From positions 1-35,189 of the forward strand of contig DCQA01000061.1 of NCBI GenBank assembly GCA_002323325.1: a DNA stretch of 35,189 nucleotides, given 5' to 3'. Shown here piece after piece: positions 16,564 through 23,226 of this stretch. Positions within the stretch are counted from its first letter, which is position 1, and each line of letters opens with the position of its first letter. Position numbers and translations under genes: made by a program. The notes below the pieces were generated by a model that worked only from the letters and a program-made list of their open reading frames with translations, was not told the origin of the DNA and searched no databases. The DNA comes from Coxiellaceae bacterium UBA1530. GTDB lineage: Bacteria > Pseudomonadota > Gammaproteobacteria > Coxiellales > Coxiellaceae.

Positions 16564-17895
16564 ATGCATCTCATTGAGCGCCGCTTAACTGACCCAAGCC
16601 TCTATCTCAATGAAATAGAAAGATTGCATCGGCAATTACAAAAAAATCATAAACTTTTTGATAAAAAACAAAATGGTGCTCAATTTTACCAAATCAGTAT
16701 GCATAGAAATAAAATTGCCAAAATGCTTGCATCTTCTGTATCTAATCATGAATATAAGCTCACTGTATGCCATCAAAATTGGATCAATATCTCGGGGAAA
16801 AAACAGCCATTATTATCCTATCCAATTACCGATAGAATTGTGATTGGTGCCTTATATCAAGCCATATTACCCGAGTCTGTCTCAACTTTTCATGATACTT
16901 TATATAGTTTTATTAAAGGCAAATCGAATTACCTTGCAACAAAGTCCGTCTGCCGTCATCTTAAAAAAACATCACAAGCTAATAATAATGGGCATTTAGA
17001 CCTTTTTATCCTTAAAACGGATATTTCTGACTATACAAACTCCATTCCTATTAGCCCTAATGCATCTATTTGGGACAAATTAAAATCGCTAATGTATTGC
17101 TGCGACCCAAATCATGATATCAGTCAGTATCATTGGGATCTTATTGTATCAACCGTTAGACCATGCTACTACACACCTGAAGGCCATCTAGCTCAAAACC
17201 ACATTGGTGTGGCGTATGGTACACAGATGACCACACTTATAGCAAATCTCTATCTATCAAGCCTTGATCATAATCTCAGCATGATTAAAGATCTATTTCA
17301 CGTTAGGTATGGTGATGACATTATACTGATTCATAAAGACCCTGAAACACTTAAGACAGCCTATCTCGAATTAAAGCATTACATTAAAAAACATCATTTA
17401 TCAATCCATCCGAAAAAAAACCAATGGATATACCTAACTAAAGCTGGGCGGCCTTGCACTATTGATTCCTCTTTTGTTGGCCAGCATCAATTTAATTACC
17501 TAGGATTCTCTGTACAAGCCGACGGCTCTTTACGACTAAAAAAACAACACACGCATCAATTTATGAAAAAAATCCATGCTCGAATACGTTCCGCTTCACA
17601 TCTGACGCAAAAACTGAGTATGGATAAAAGAGGATCTGCCATCTGTAGTGCAGTCATGCAAGCCATGAAGCAAGATAATCCCTTTAATATCGACGACTTA
17701 CATCGATATTATAGTCAGCATGATGATCGTCGACAATTGAAGCAGATGGATCGTCAAATAGCTCTCTGGGTAGCACAAGCATCATGTGGTATATACAAGC
17801 AGTCTGCATTTAGAATCATCCCATACAAAAAAATTAGATCTGAGTGGCATCTACCGTCACTATGCCATACTCGCAACAAATCATCCTCACACTAG
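16564..17895 (+). CDS. Stand-alone reverse transcriptase associated with a ncRNA array
   Basis: 443 aa with all core RT blocks in order: ITDRIVIGALYQAILP (block 1), TLYSFIKGKSNYLATKSV (block 2), and the first catalytic Asp in LKTDISDYTNSIP (D153). Then come GVAYGTQMTTLIANLYLSSLD (block 4), the catalytic VRYGDDIILIH (Y249-G-D-D252), LSIHPKKNQWIYL (block 6) and FNYLGFSV (block 7). A helical thumb-like C-terminus of about 110 residues follows. There is no endonuclease, maturase (X) or protease domain, so it is neither a group II intron ORF nor a retroelement polyprotein. Canonical retron RTs have YADD plus NAxxH and VTG motifs; here the box is YGDD and I see neither of the others. The LKTDISDY-type block resembles the chromosomal unknown-group/Abi-like defence RTs, but the subgroup cannot be fixed by eye. 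The structured RNA units on the same strand directly downstream are the likely templates. Confidence 0.92.
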   Translation: MHLIERRLTDPSLYLNEIERLHRQLQKNHKLFDKKQNGAQFYQISMHRNKIAKMLASSVSNHEYKLTVCHQNWINISGKKQPLLSYPITDRIVIGALYQAILPESVSTFHDTLYSFIKGKSNYLATKSVCRHLKKTSQANNNGHLDLFILKTDISDYTNSIPISPNASIWDKLKSLMYCCDPNHDISQYHWDLIVSTVRPCYYTPEGHLAQNHIGVAYGTQMTTLIANLYLSSLDHNLSMIKDLFHVRYGDDIILIHKDPETLKTAYLELKHYIKKHHLSIHPKKNQWIYLTKAGRPCTIDSSFVGQHQFNYLGFSVQADGSLRLKKQHTHQFMKKIHARIRSASHLTQKLSMDKRGSAICSAVMQAMKQDNPFNIDDLHRYYSQHDDRRQLKQMDRQIALWVAQASCGIYKQSAFRIIPYKKIRSEWHLPSLCHTRNKSSSH

Positions 17896-17914
17896 ATCCC
17901 ATGCAATAATTTTT

Positions 17915-17923
17915 TGCTATAAT
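17915..17923 (+). promoter_or_regulatory. Extended -10 promoter of RNA unit A
   Basis: TGCTATAAT, preceded by a T-run, lies 7 bases before the terminal stem of unit A. It is the same extended -10 as units B and D and one form of the TGNTATAAY found in all four units. No clear -35 is present, as is common for extended -10 promoters. Confidence 0.6.
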
Positions 17924-17925
17924 AA

Positions 17926-18077
17926 AAAGACAGGAGAAAGTGTTCCCATGCAATTCAATTGCAATAGATCATTTAAGAACTGAAGTCGCGGCTTAGTTCA
18001 AAAAACTGGAACTCGTTTCTGAGGCGAGAGGCCCCTTAGAGGCCTTTATATTTACTCCTACACTTTCTCCTGTTTTT
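17926..18077 (+). ncRNA. RT-associated structured RNA, unit A (msr-msd-like)
   Basis: The two ends pair: ACAGGAGAAAGTG (17930-17942) is a perfect complement of CACTTTCTCCTGT (18061-18073). The stem extends to about 17 pairs with one G-U into flanking A and T runs, and the trailing T5 could also terminate transcription. After the 5' strand come TGTTC, hairpin 1 (TGCAAT-TCA-ATTGCA, 17949-17963) and hairpin 2 (GAACT-G-AAG-TCGCGG-CTT-AGTTC, 17977-17999). A 3' segment of about 60 nt follows with possible stems CTCG/CGAG and AGGCC/GGCCT. The G ending the 5' stem strand (17942) is 41 nt from the hairpin 2 AAG. This is the layout of a retron RNA: closing a1/a2 stem, msr-like conserved part, msd-like variable part. 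Priming G and template limits are inference. Confidence 0.75.
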
Positions 18078-18088
18078 CCATAGATTAT

Positions 18089-18177
18089 TGATATAAAGCC
18101 ATCTACATAACGAATTTCTCACTATCAAACAATGATTAAGGTGATGCTCATTATTACCATATGGCTGGTATCTTTTT
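18089..18177 (+). ncRNA. Possible degenerate fifth unit between A and B
   Basis: This stretch has TGATATAAA (18089-18097, extended -10 form) and AGCCAT (18097-18102) complementary to ATGGCT (18161-18166). An internal hairpin AATGA...TCATT (18131-18151) carries TTAAGGTGATGC in place of the core, and a T5 lies at 18173-18177. Spacing is shorter than in the other units and the core is poor. It may be a remnant, or simply a hairpin terminator after unit A. Confidence 0.25.
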
Positions 18178-18191
18178 AATCTCTTTATTTT

Positions 18192-18200
18192 TGCTATAAT
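18192..18200 (+). promoter_or_regulatory. Extended -10 promoter of RNA unit B
   Basis: TGCTATAAT within TTTTTGCTATAAT, identical to unit A over 13 bases including the preceding T-run, 4 bases before the terminal stem. Confidence 0.6.
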
Positions 18201-18203
18201 ATT

Positions 18204-18330
18204 AAAGAGGGAAGTGTTCATGTGATAGATCTATCACAGATATCTAAATATGAGCTGAAGTTGCGGCTTAGCTCATTTACAATTGGGGACAACGTCTAGA
18301 CAAGTCCACTAAATTCCACCTCCCTCTTAT
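18204..18330 (+). ncRNA. RT-associated structured RNA, unit B
   Basis: The terminal stem is AAGAGGGAAGTG (18205-18216) against CACCTCCCTCTT (18317-18328), 11 of 12 positions pairing. GTGTTC follows the 5' strand as in unit A. Hairpin 1 is an 18-bp palindrome TGTGATAGATCTATCACA (18221-18238). Hairpin 2 is TGAGCT-G-AAG-TTGCGG-CTT-AGCTCA (18251-18275). The 3' segment is the shortest of the set, about 47 nt, with a nested stem GGAC-AAC-GTCTAGAC-AA-GTCC. The conserved G (18216) is 42 nt from the core AAG. Stem sequences differ from A almost completely while pairing is kept. Confidence 0.72.
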
Positions 18331-18407
18331 CCTCTAAAAAAAACTTGAGTCACAATTTCCACTCAAACAGAGCTCTTTCTTTATTGAACCGATTTATTCT
18401 TATTGCC

Positions 18408-18416
18408 TGATATAAC
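18408..18416 (+). promoter_or_regulatory. Extended -10-like element of RNA unit C
   Basis: TGATATAAC lies at the position equivalent to the unit D promoter: 76 bases from -10 start to core, against 77 in D. It is one base off consensus at the last position. Confidence 0.4.
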
Positions 18417-18422
18417 GACATT

Positions 18423-18541
18423 AATAAGAATTGTACGAAAGATGTTACATCAGCTTTTACCATATCCTTAACTACCGATATCATTGAAGTTATGACTTTG
18501 CTCACCGGTTGCTTGCTTTAACTGAGCCTTCCGGTCTTATT
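18423..18541 (+). ncRNA. Decayed RNA unit C
   Basis: This unit aligns over about 100 bases with unit D: the -10, AAAGATGTT versus GAGATGTTC, TTTTACCATATC versus TGTTACCGTATC, TAACTACC versus AAACTACC, and CATTGAAGTT versus AATTGAAGTT. The core TGAAG-TTATGA-CTTT is kept in part. Neither hairpin 1 nor the flanks of hairpin 2 can pair. Only a 7-bp closing stem AATAAGA (18423-18429) / TCTTATT (18535-18541) is seen. The conserved G (18444) is still 43 nt from the core AAG. It looks like a non-functional duplicate related to D. Confidence 0.5.
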
Positions 18542-18615
18542 TAGAACAAGCTTACTTCTACTTTTTTTATTTTTTATACATTAAATTAACAATTTAGTGG
18601 ATTGAAACGATTATC

Positions 18616-18723
18616 ATGCAATGGTTTTATGAAGAATACAGAGCTAACGGCAGATTATCTGCTATAATTGTTTATGACAAGAACGATAAGAGAGATGTTC
18701 GATCGGTTGTTACCGTATCATAA
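18616..18723 (+). CDS. Possible 35-aa ORF overlapping the 5' part of unit D
   Basis: An ATG at 18616 opens MQWFYEEYRANGRLSAIIVY followed by a charged part (DKNDKRDVRS) and TAA at 18721. It spans the unit D promoter and terminal stem. There is no ribosome site and no equivalent in the other units, so chance is likely. It could be a remnant of an unrelated gene captured by the array. Confidence 0.15.
   Translation: MQWFYEEYRANGRLSAIIVYDKNDKRDVRSVVTVS
18660..18668 (+). promoter_or_regulatory. Extended -10 promoter of RNA unit D
   Basis: TGCTATAAT again, identical to A and B over nine bases although flanking sequence differs. Confidence 0.6.
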
Positions 18724-18846
18724 ACTACCAATGTAATTGAAGTTGAGGCTTATTACAGGAGTGGTGGCGGAAAACCTGTGAACTATTCCAAAAAAAGATG
18801 GGCTGTACCACCGCTAAAATGGCAAATTCCACTCTCTTATCTTCTT
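18679..18846 (+). ncRNA. RT-associated structured RNA, unit D
   Basis: The terminal stem is GATAAGAGAG (18685-18694) against CTCTCTTATC (18832-18841), extended by AAGAA/TTCTT across a bulged C. TGTTC follows. Hairpin 1 is GAT-CGGT-TGTT-ACCG-T-ATC (18701-18719). Hairpin 2 is TGTAAT-TG-AAG-TTGAGG-CTT-ATTACA (18732-18757). The 3' segment is the longest, about 80 nt. It is closed by GTGGTGG (18761-18767) with CCACCGC (18808-18814), one G-U, around a purine-rich interior. The conserved G (18697) is 43 nt from the core AAG. The long closed 3' stem is the most msd-like of the set. Confidence 0.72.
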
Positions 18847-18881
18847 GTTGCTCTTATATGTAACATTACCACATTCAATGA

Positions 18882-19451
18882 TTACGGGGCCCTAGGGTGC
18901 GCCACCTCATCCTGATCCGCTAGTCGCAGATACTCCTTGAACTGAGCATCATTCAATCGAATCCACAGTTGACTGCGGCACATAAACAGGACACAGCCGA
19001 ATAACTTTAAATGTGCACCATGATCCTTCAATGACAAATGAGAGCTATAGACCTTACTACCATCAATATCAAATACTTTACCGTTACCCCACCGACCATC
19101 ACCTAGGTCTTGGTAACCCCACATTATTGGAAAAGAGCTAACTAATTTCCCTTTGAAAGGATGATAAGAGCCTCTGTAGGTATTGGACCATTCTCGCCCC
19201 TCTGTATAAAAAGCATACTTTGAATAGCCCTGTAATTCAGTAACACCACCTTTATCAACCATACTAATTTGAATGACAGCTCTAGGATGTTGAGTTTTAT
19301 CATCAATTGTTAGCCAATTCCCGACTGGTGAAGAGCAGGGTTTTTCTTCTGAACATACCAGCGATTTTGGTAACGGCACAGCAATGACGTGATTTATCGA
19401 AGCAAAAACCAGACTGACAGTTACAGACAATGAATACAATATTTTTTTCAT
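18882..19451 (-). CDS. Secreted DUF2147 family protein
   Basis: 189 aa with a clear signal peptide (KKILYSLSVTVSLVFASINH... ending near VIA). The DUF2147 pattern is visible: SPVGNWLTIDDKTQHPRAVI near the mature N-terminus, WGNGKVFDIDGSKVYSSHLS in the middle, and LKLFGCVLFMCRSQLWIRL at the end. These lipocalin-like small beta proteins have no established enzymatic role. Four cysteines (two near the N-terminus, two in the C-terminal motif) could form disulphides in the periplasm. A related paralogue lies immediately upstream on the same strand (89-base gap). The 3' end faces the RNA array. Confidence 0.85.
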   Translation of the reverse strand: MKKILYSLSVTVSLVFASINHVIAVPLPKSLVCSEEKPCSSPVGNWLTIDDKTQHPRAVIQISMVDKGGVTELQGYSKYAFYTEGREWSNTYRGSYHPFKGKLVSSFPIMWGYQDLGDGRWGNGKVFDIDGSKVYSSHLSLKDHGAHLKLFGCVLFMCRSQLWIRLNDAQFKEYLRLADQDEVAHPRAP

Positions 19452-19540
19452 AGATTACTCTCGAAGGTAAAAGGCACACCTTAAAAAAGTCAGTGCACGT
19501 TGTCTATCAAAACTTTAAGGCTGAAAAGTCCTTTATGTGA

Positions 19541-20113
19541 CTAAGATCTATCGACAGAATGTGTGTATTTTTGTTTATCGCTTTTAGCTTTATCTAGATA
19601 TGTACTTAAATCCTTTGAACTCACGCGATGCCAGTAACTAGCCTTACAAAGATGAATAGTTTTAAGACATCCCGTAATTTTAAGACGCTTCCCGCCATCA
19701 ACTTGTTCCACCTTAAGTTTATACATTTTATCGGTATCAGCATTATAAACCATACCACCAGACCAGACGCTATTCCAATCATGACCAGATGCAGTTAACC
19801 CAGTAATAATTTCCATATTACGAAGAGGAACTCCTTCAAAACCGTAACTACACTTAACGCACTTCGATGAATTAGACCAAGGACGACCTTCGACATAAAA
19901 AGTAGCGACTAAATAGCCATTCATTCGGCCAGATTTATCTTTTTCTAGCCTCACAATACTTCTATCGTGATTTCCCTGAGCTGTCTTTATAAGCCAATAG
20001 CCGACTGGCGAAGAATTTTGAGACTGAGCTGCGCATAATACTGAAGAATTTACAAGCGCAAAGAAGATGACGACCAAGCGGATAAACGATTTCATATAGA
20101 TCACATTAAACAT
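19541..20113 (-). CDS. Secreted DUF2147 family protein, second paralogue
   Basis: 190 aa. The start is the ATG at 20113, which has AAGAGAAA upstream; a second ATG six codons later lacks a ribosome site. A signal peptide (KSFIRLVVIFFALVNSSVLC) is followed by SSPVGYWLIKTAQGN, GRPWSNSSKCVKCSYGFEG, WSGGMVYNADTDKMYKLKV and LKITGCLKTIHLCKASYWHR. This is the same plan as its neighbour, with a conserved Cys pair near the C-terminus. Sequence identity between the two is moderate, indicating an old duplication. Role unknown. Confidence 0.85.
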   Translation of the reverse strand: MFNVIYMKSFIRLVVIFFALVNSSVLCAAQSQNSSPVGYWLIKTAQGNHDRSIVRLEKDKSGRMNGYLVATFYVEGRPWSNSSKCVKCSYGFEGVPLRNMEIITGLTASGHDWNSVWSGGMVYNADTDKMYKLKVEQVDGGKRLKITGCLKTIHLCKASYWHRVSSKDLSTYLDKAKSDKQKYTHSVDRS

Positions 20114-20358
20114 AAATATTTCTCTTAACTTATAAATTCGGGTTTAATTTAAGCATTTGCACAGTCTTATGTCGAGAGCAATATGGATATAAATGAAAGC
20201 CCCATCATCTTATAGTAATAACCATGATTTGATGAATAACAGACCTTAAAATCACTGCAGACACTCACAGATTAATCAGATCATAAAGGTTAAGATAATG
20301 CACCCACTGCATTGGTACTCTAAGAGTCTCATTATAGGGAAGATATAGAGAAGAACCA

Positions 20359-21366
20359 TTAGAAAAAAGATGAATTTAGCTGGCCGGAATAATGAAAAAA
20401 TTTTTCCAACACCAAAAAAGCTATTAAATCTTCTTCACGCCGATTAAGAAATTGCAAACAATAACGACTAGATTGCTCGATAATTTCCTGAGCCTCTTTC
20501 GAATGAGAACTATAATAGTCAATTTTTTCTTCTAAATTACTATAGTCATCTTTAACTTCAATATAATGAACACCAGGTTGTAAGAGCCCTTCCATAAACC
20601 AGGTTTCATAGTTTGGTTTTGTCATCACACAGAGAGAATTAGATGACATCGCCCATTTTAAGTTGGTAGCAACATCATTCCCTTCGATACAAAGAATGAA
20701 TTGATATTTCAGCTGATCCGATAAAGATAACTTATCTTTATAACCAAAGTGTGATAATTTCTTTACCTGACCTACATTCATTAAAGGATGATGATAAAAT
20801 CGCTGTAAAAAATCTTTTCTATGCTTCTGACTGGCATTACCTCGCCAGACCATACCTTTTCTTTTATCGGAAAAAGAAAGATTGTCTCGAATAAACTTAA
20901 AATGACGAATAGCGTTTAACTTCATAATTACTGCATTTTCAGAAGTTCTTGAGTCCATAATAGGTCTACTTTTTAGGACACTCACCTGAGATGGAATATG
21001 TGTTATATCGCCTGGCAGTAAATGAAGATGATAGCTTTTAGGAAAATGACTCATGTAATAAGCCATGTCGTGTTGGTAACAGCTTGCACTCTTTGTTTTA
21101 AATATGGAATTCTGATTGACTAAAAAACAAGACTCATTAAGCTCAGGCGTTTCCCAGCTCGAAGTTAAACAAAATGTGTTTTTAAGACGATTGTAATAAT
21201 TTACTCTTTTCAATACTCTACTTGCTAGCTCAGAATTATCCATTAATCGATAACACGAGGTTTTATACATATTTTTATAGGCATAGGGGTAAATTTTTTG
21301 ATGCAAATGCATTTTCACATAGTAATTGAACTTTCGAAATCGCATCTCTTTCTTTATATTAAACAT
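20359..21366 (-). CDS. Glycosyl transferase family 90 (LpsA/CAP10-like)
   Basis: A 335-aa protein. The CAP10/GT90 domain covers the C-terminal half. Key stretches are KRKGMVWRGNASQKHRKDFL (family WRG motif), then QLKYQFILCIEGNDVATNLK, WAMSSNSLCVMTKPNYETWF and HYIEVKDDYSNLEEKI. Bacterial members add glucose, galactose or xylose residues to lipopolysaccharide. The N-terminal 40 residues are basic and may contact the membrane. The start at 21366 lacks a good ribosome site; an ATG at 21345 preceded by AAAGAAAGAG is an alternative. It is single-gene, flanked by 245-base and 117-base gaps. Confidence 0.85.
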   Translation of the reverse strand: MFNIKKEMRFRKFNYYVKMHLHQKIYPYAYKNMYKTSCYRLMDNSELASRVLKRVNYYNRLKNTFCLTSSWETPELNESCFLVNQNSIFKTKSASCYQHDMAYYMSHFPKSYHLHLLPGDITHIPSQVSVLKSRPIMDSRTSENAVIMKLNAIRHFKFIRDNLSFSDKRKGMVWRGNASQKHRKDFLQRFYHHPLMNVGQVKKLSHFGYKDKLSLSDQLKYQFILCIEGNDVATNLKWAMSSNSLCVMTKPNYETWFMEGLLQPGVHYIEVKDDYSNLEEKIDYYSSHSKEAQEIIEQSSRYCLQFLNRREEDLIAFLVLEKFFHYSGQLNSSFF

Positions 21367-21483
21367 GAAAAAACCAAAATCTCACTATTATCTAACGGTA
21401 CGAGCACTCACACCAAAATAACGGCCAACAACATAGCCAGTCACACCTAATTACCATCCAGGAAATAATCAGCTTTTAAAGAA

Positions 21484-23205
21484 CTAACTATCTCCACCCC
21501 ATTTCACTGACACGTAGCTAATCCATCGAGTATCTGTAAGATGATCACAGTCAGCCCTAATAATATCAAATTCGCTATGCTTTCCTTTATCAATTGAATT
21601 AACAATCTCTTTCCATAGCTGGTTATGACCATCTTGACAAAGCGAATGAACGACCTCTCCTCTATAAAGAGATTGTAAAATTTGGTGTTCACCCTCTGCT
21701 CTATTATTAATAATGATTGGCTTACTATTAGCACGCCACATATAATAACGCTGCGACCACGATAATCGCTGTCCAGAAGAAATAACGAGACGTAAATATC
21801 TCGGGCAAGCCATCTGAAAATATGGCCAATCACCTGCATTCAAATCATCACCGACAATTAGAATACCTTTAGGTGAAGATAGCACAGAGAGACCATTTAC
21901 CACCAGGTGTGTGTATTTACGTATTTTGATCATTAATTCATAACGTACCAGTGACTGTGGAAAGAAATATAAACTCGCCAATAGGCCTATTGATCCGAGG
22001 ATGATCAATATATTTAATTGAAAACCAATACTAAATTGATAGTAAATTAAAATAATACCTATCATTAAATAAGAAAACATCGCAAGCATTTGCAAAAAAT
22101 TGTTTGTTGCCAACACCCGACCCAGCACTTCAGATCTAGCATGAAACTGTATTAAGGCATTAAGTGGAACTATCAAGAAACCTGCAAATACACCGTATAG
22201 TAACATCATTACGATAATGAGTGGTGGGTTATGTAAGTGCGACAGAAAAACTAACCCTAGGCACATAGCTAATGTTGCTAAGGGTATCATGGCAACCTCT
22301 ATAAAACCACGCGATATCCTACCAGCGAGTACCGCACCTATCAAAATACCAAGACCCGCAATCCCAATAGAACTTAAAGCAAAATTTGCACTCGCACCCA
22401 CTGACTCTTTTAAATAACCACCGTAAATCGCGAGCAACTCCTGATTAATCGCGAAAAATAACGACAAACCAATCATACACACAAAAATTCCCTTTTTATG
22501 AAAAGCCGTATTTAAATACGAGCGCAAATACCTTGTCGTGACATAATTAATCAATTGATATCGTGAGCTTGGATCAGCTGCAGGAACCTTCAATAAACGA
22601 AAGGTCATAGAAAACTCTAGTGCTGCTAGTACGATTAAAATAAAGCCTATAGGAGCAAAACCCATGATAAAACCAGATCGAGAATGCACGTCGACCAGGC
22701 GATGACTCACTAATGCATTTGCCGAAAAGGTAAAGACCGCCTGACTGATAACAATAGCCATAATAACGGCAGCCTGTACCATACCATTCAGTCGCGCAAT
22801 ACCAGAGACACCAAAAGCTTCTCGAATATACCCATACTTTGCCGGAGAATTTAAAACACTCTGTAATGCCATCAAAACCGTCGTCAAAAATGCCAACCAA
22901 AACCATCCAGAAAAATAACAAAGGGTTAAAAATACCGTTAAAGGAATCGCACTGAATGCAGTTATCCTCAAAATAAAGACCTTTGGCCAACGATCCGCAA
23001 TAAAACCTGAAAATGTAAATAAAAAAAGATAGGGTAATAGCATTAGAGCATTAACCACTGATGATAGCAGTGTGTATTGATGAGCGTTTGATGTTGCGTA
23101 CACCGTATCCATCATCAACGCCTTATGACCAATATCAACAAATGTGTTTAAAAACGCGATAATTAAAAACGGGATTAATGACTTTGCTAAAGATGGTTGT
23201 TTCAT
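21484..23205 (-). CDS. LplT-like MFS transporter with degenerate acyltransferase-like C-terminal domain
   Basis: 573 aa. The first ~400 residues are a 12-helix major facilitator of the lysophospholipid transporter (LplT) type: FVDIGHKALMMDTVYA near the start, FTFSGFIADRWPKVFILR in loop 2-3, and ALQSVLNSPAKYGYIREAF, the hallmark of this family. The remaining ~165 residues begin GLSVLSSPKGILIVGDDLNA then GDWPYFQMACPRYLRLVI. This resembles the start of a PlsC acyltransferase as in LplT-PlsC-Aas fusions. The catalytic NHxxxxD is replaced by GDDLNAGD, lacking the His, so this part is probably inactive and is truncated relative to PlsC. A ribosome site AAAGGAAA precedes the ATG. It is the last gene after alr (21-base gap). 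Confidence 0.85.
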   Translation of the reverse strand: MKQPSLAKSLIPFLIIAFLNTFVDIGHKALMMDTVYATSNAHQYTLLSSVVNALMLLPYLFLFTFSGFIADRWPKVFILRITAFSAIPLTVFLTLCYFSGWFWLAFLTTVLMALQSVLNSPAKYGYIREAFGVSGIARLNGMVQAAVIMAIVISQAVFTFSANALVSHRLVDVHSRSGFIMGFAPIGFILIVLAALEFSMTFRLLKVPAADPSSRYQLINYVTTRYLRSYLNTAFHKKGIFVCMIGLSLFFAINQELLAIYGGYLKESVGASANFALSSIGIAGLGILIGAVLAGRISRGFIEVAMIPLATLAMCLGLVFLSHLHNPPLIIVMMLLYGVFAGFLIVPLNALIQFHARSEVLGRVLATNNFLQMLAMFSYLMIGIILIYYQFSIGFQLNILIILGSIGLLASLYFFPQSLVRYELMIKIRKYTHLVVNGLSVLSSPKGILIVGDDLNAGDWPYFQMACPRYLRLVISSGQRLSWSQRYYMWRANSKPIIINNRAEGEHQILQSLYRGEVVHSLCQDGHNQLWKEIVNSIDKGKHSEFDIIRADCDHLTDTRWISYVSVKWGGDS

Positions 23206-23226
23206 GCGTTTCCTTTACGACGGTGG

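Noticed and set aside
18036..18221. 61-aa minus-strand ORF
   Set aside because: It runs antisense through the 3' end of unit A and into unit B; no ribosome site or protein-like pattern.
17915..18846. CRISPR array
   Set aside because: Units are 120-170 nt long, diverged, individually promoted and folded; there are no short identical repeats with uniform spacers and no cas genes.
16564..18846. Group II intron
   Set aside because: The RT has no maturase or endonuclease domain, and no domain V/VI or intron boundary sequences were seen.
16564..18846. Diversity-generating retroelement
   Set aside because: No near-identical template/variable repeat pair and no target gene with a variable C-terminal region were found; the units differ by paired changes rather than adenine-specific ones.
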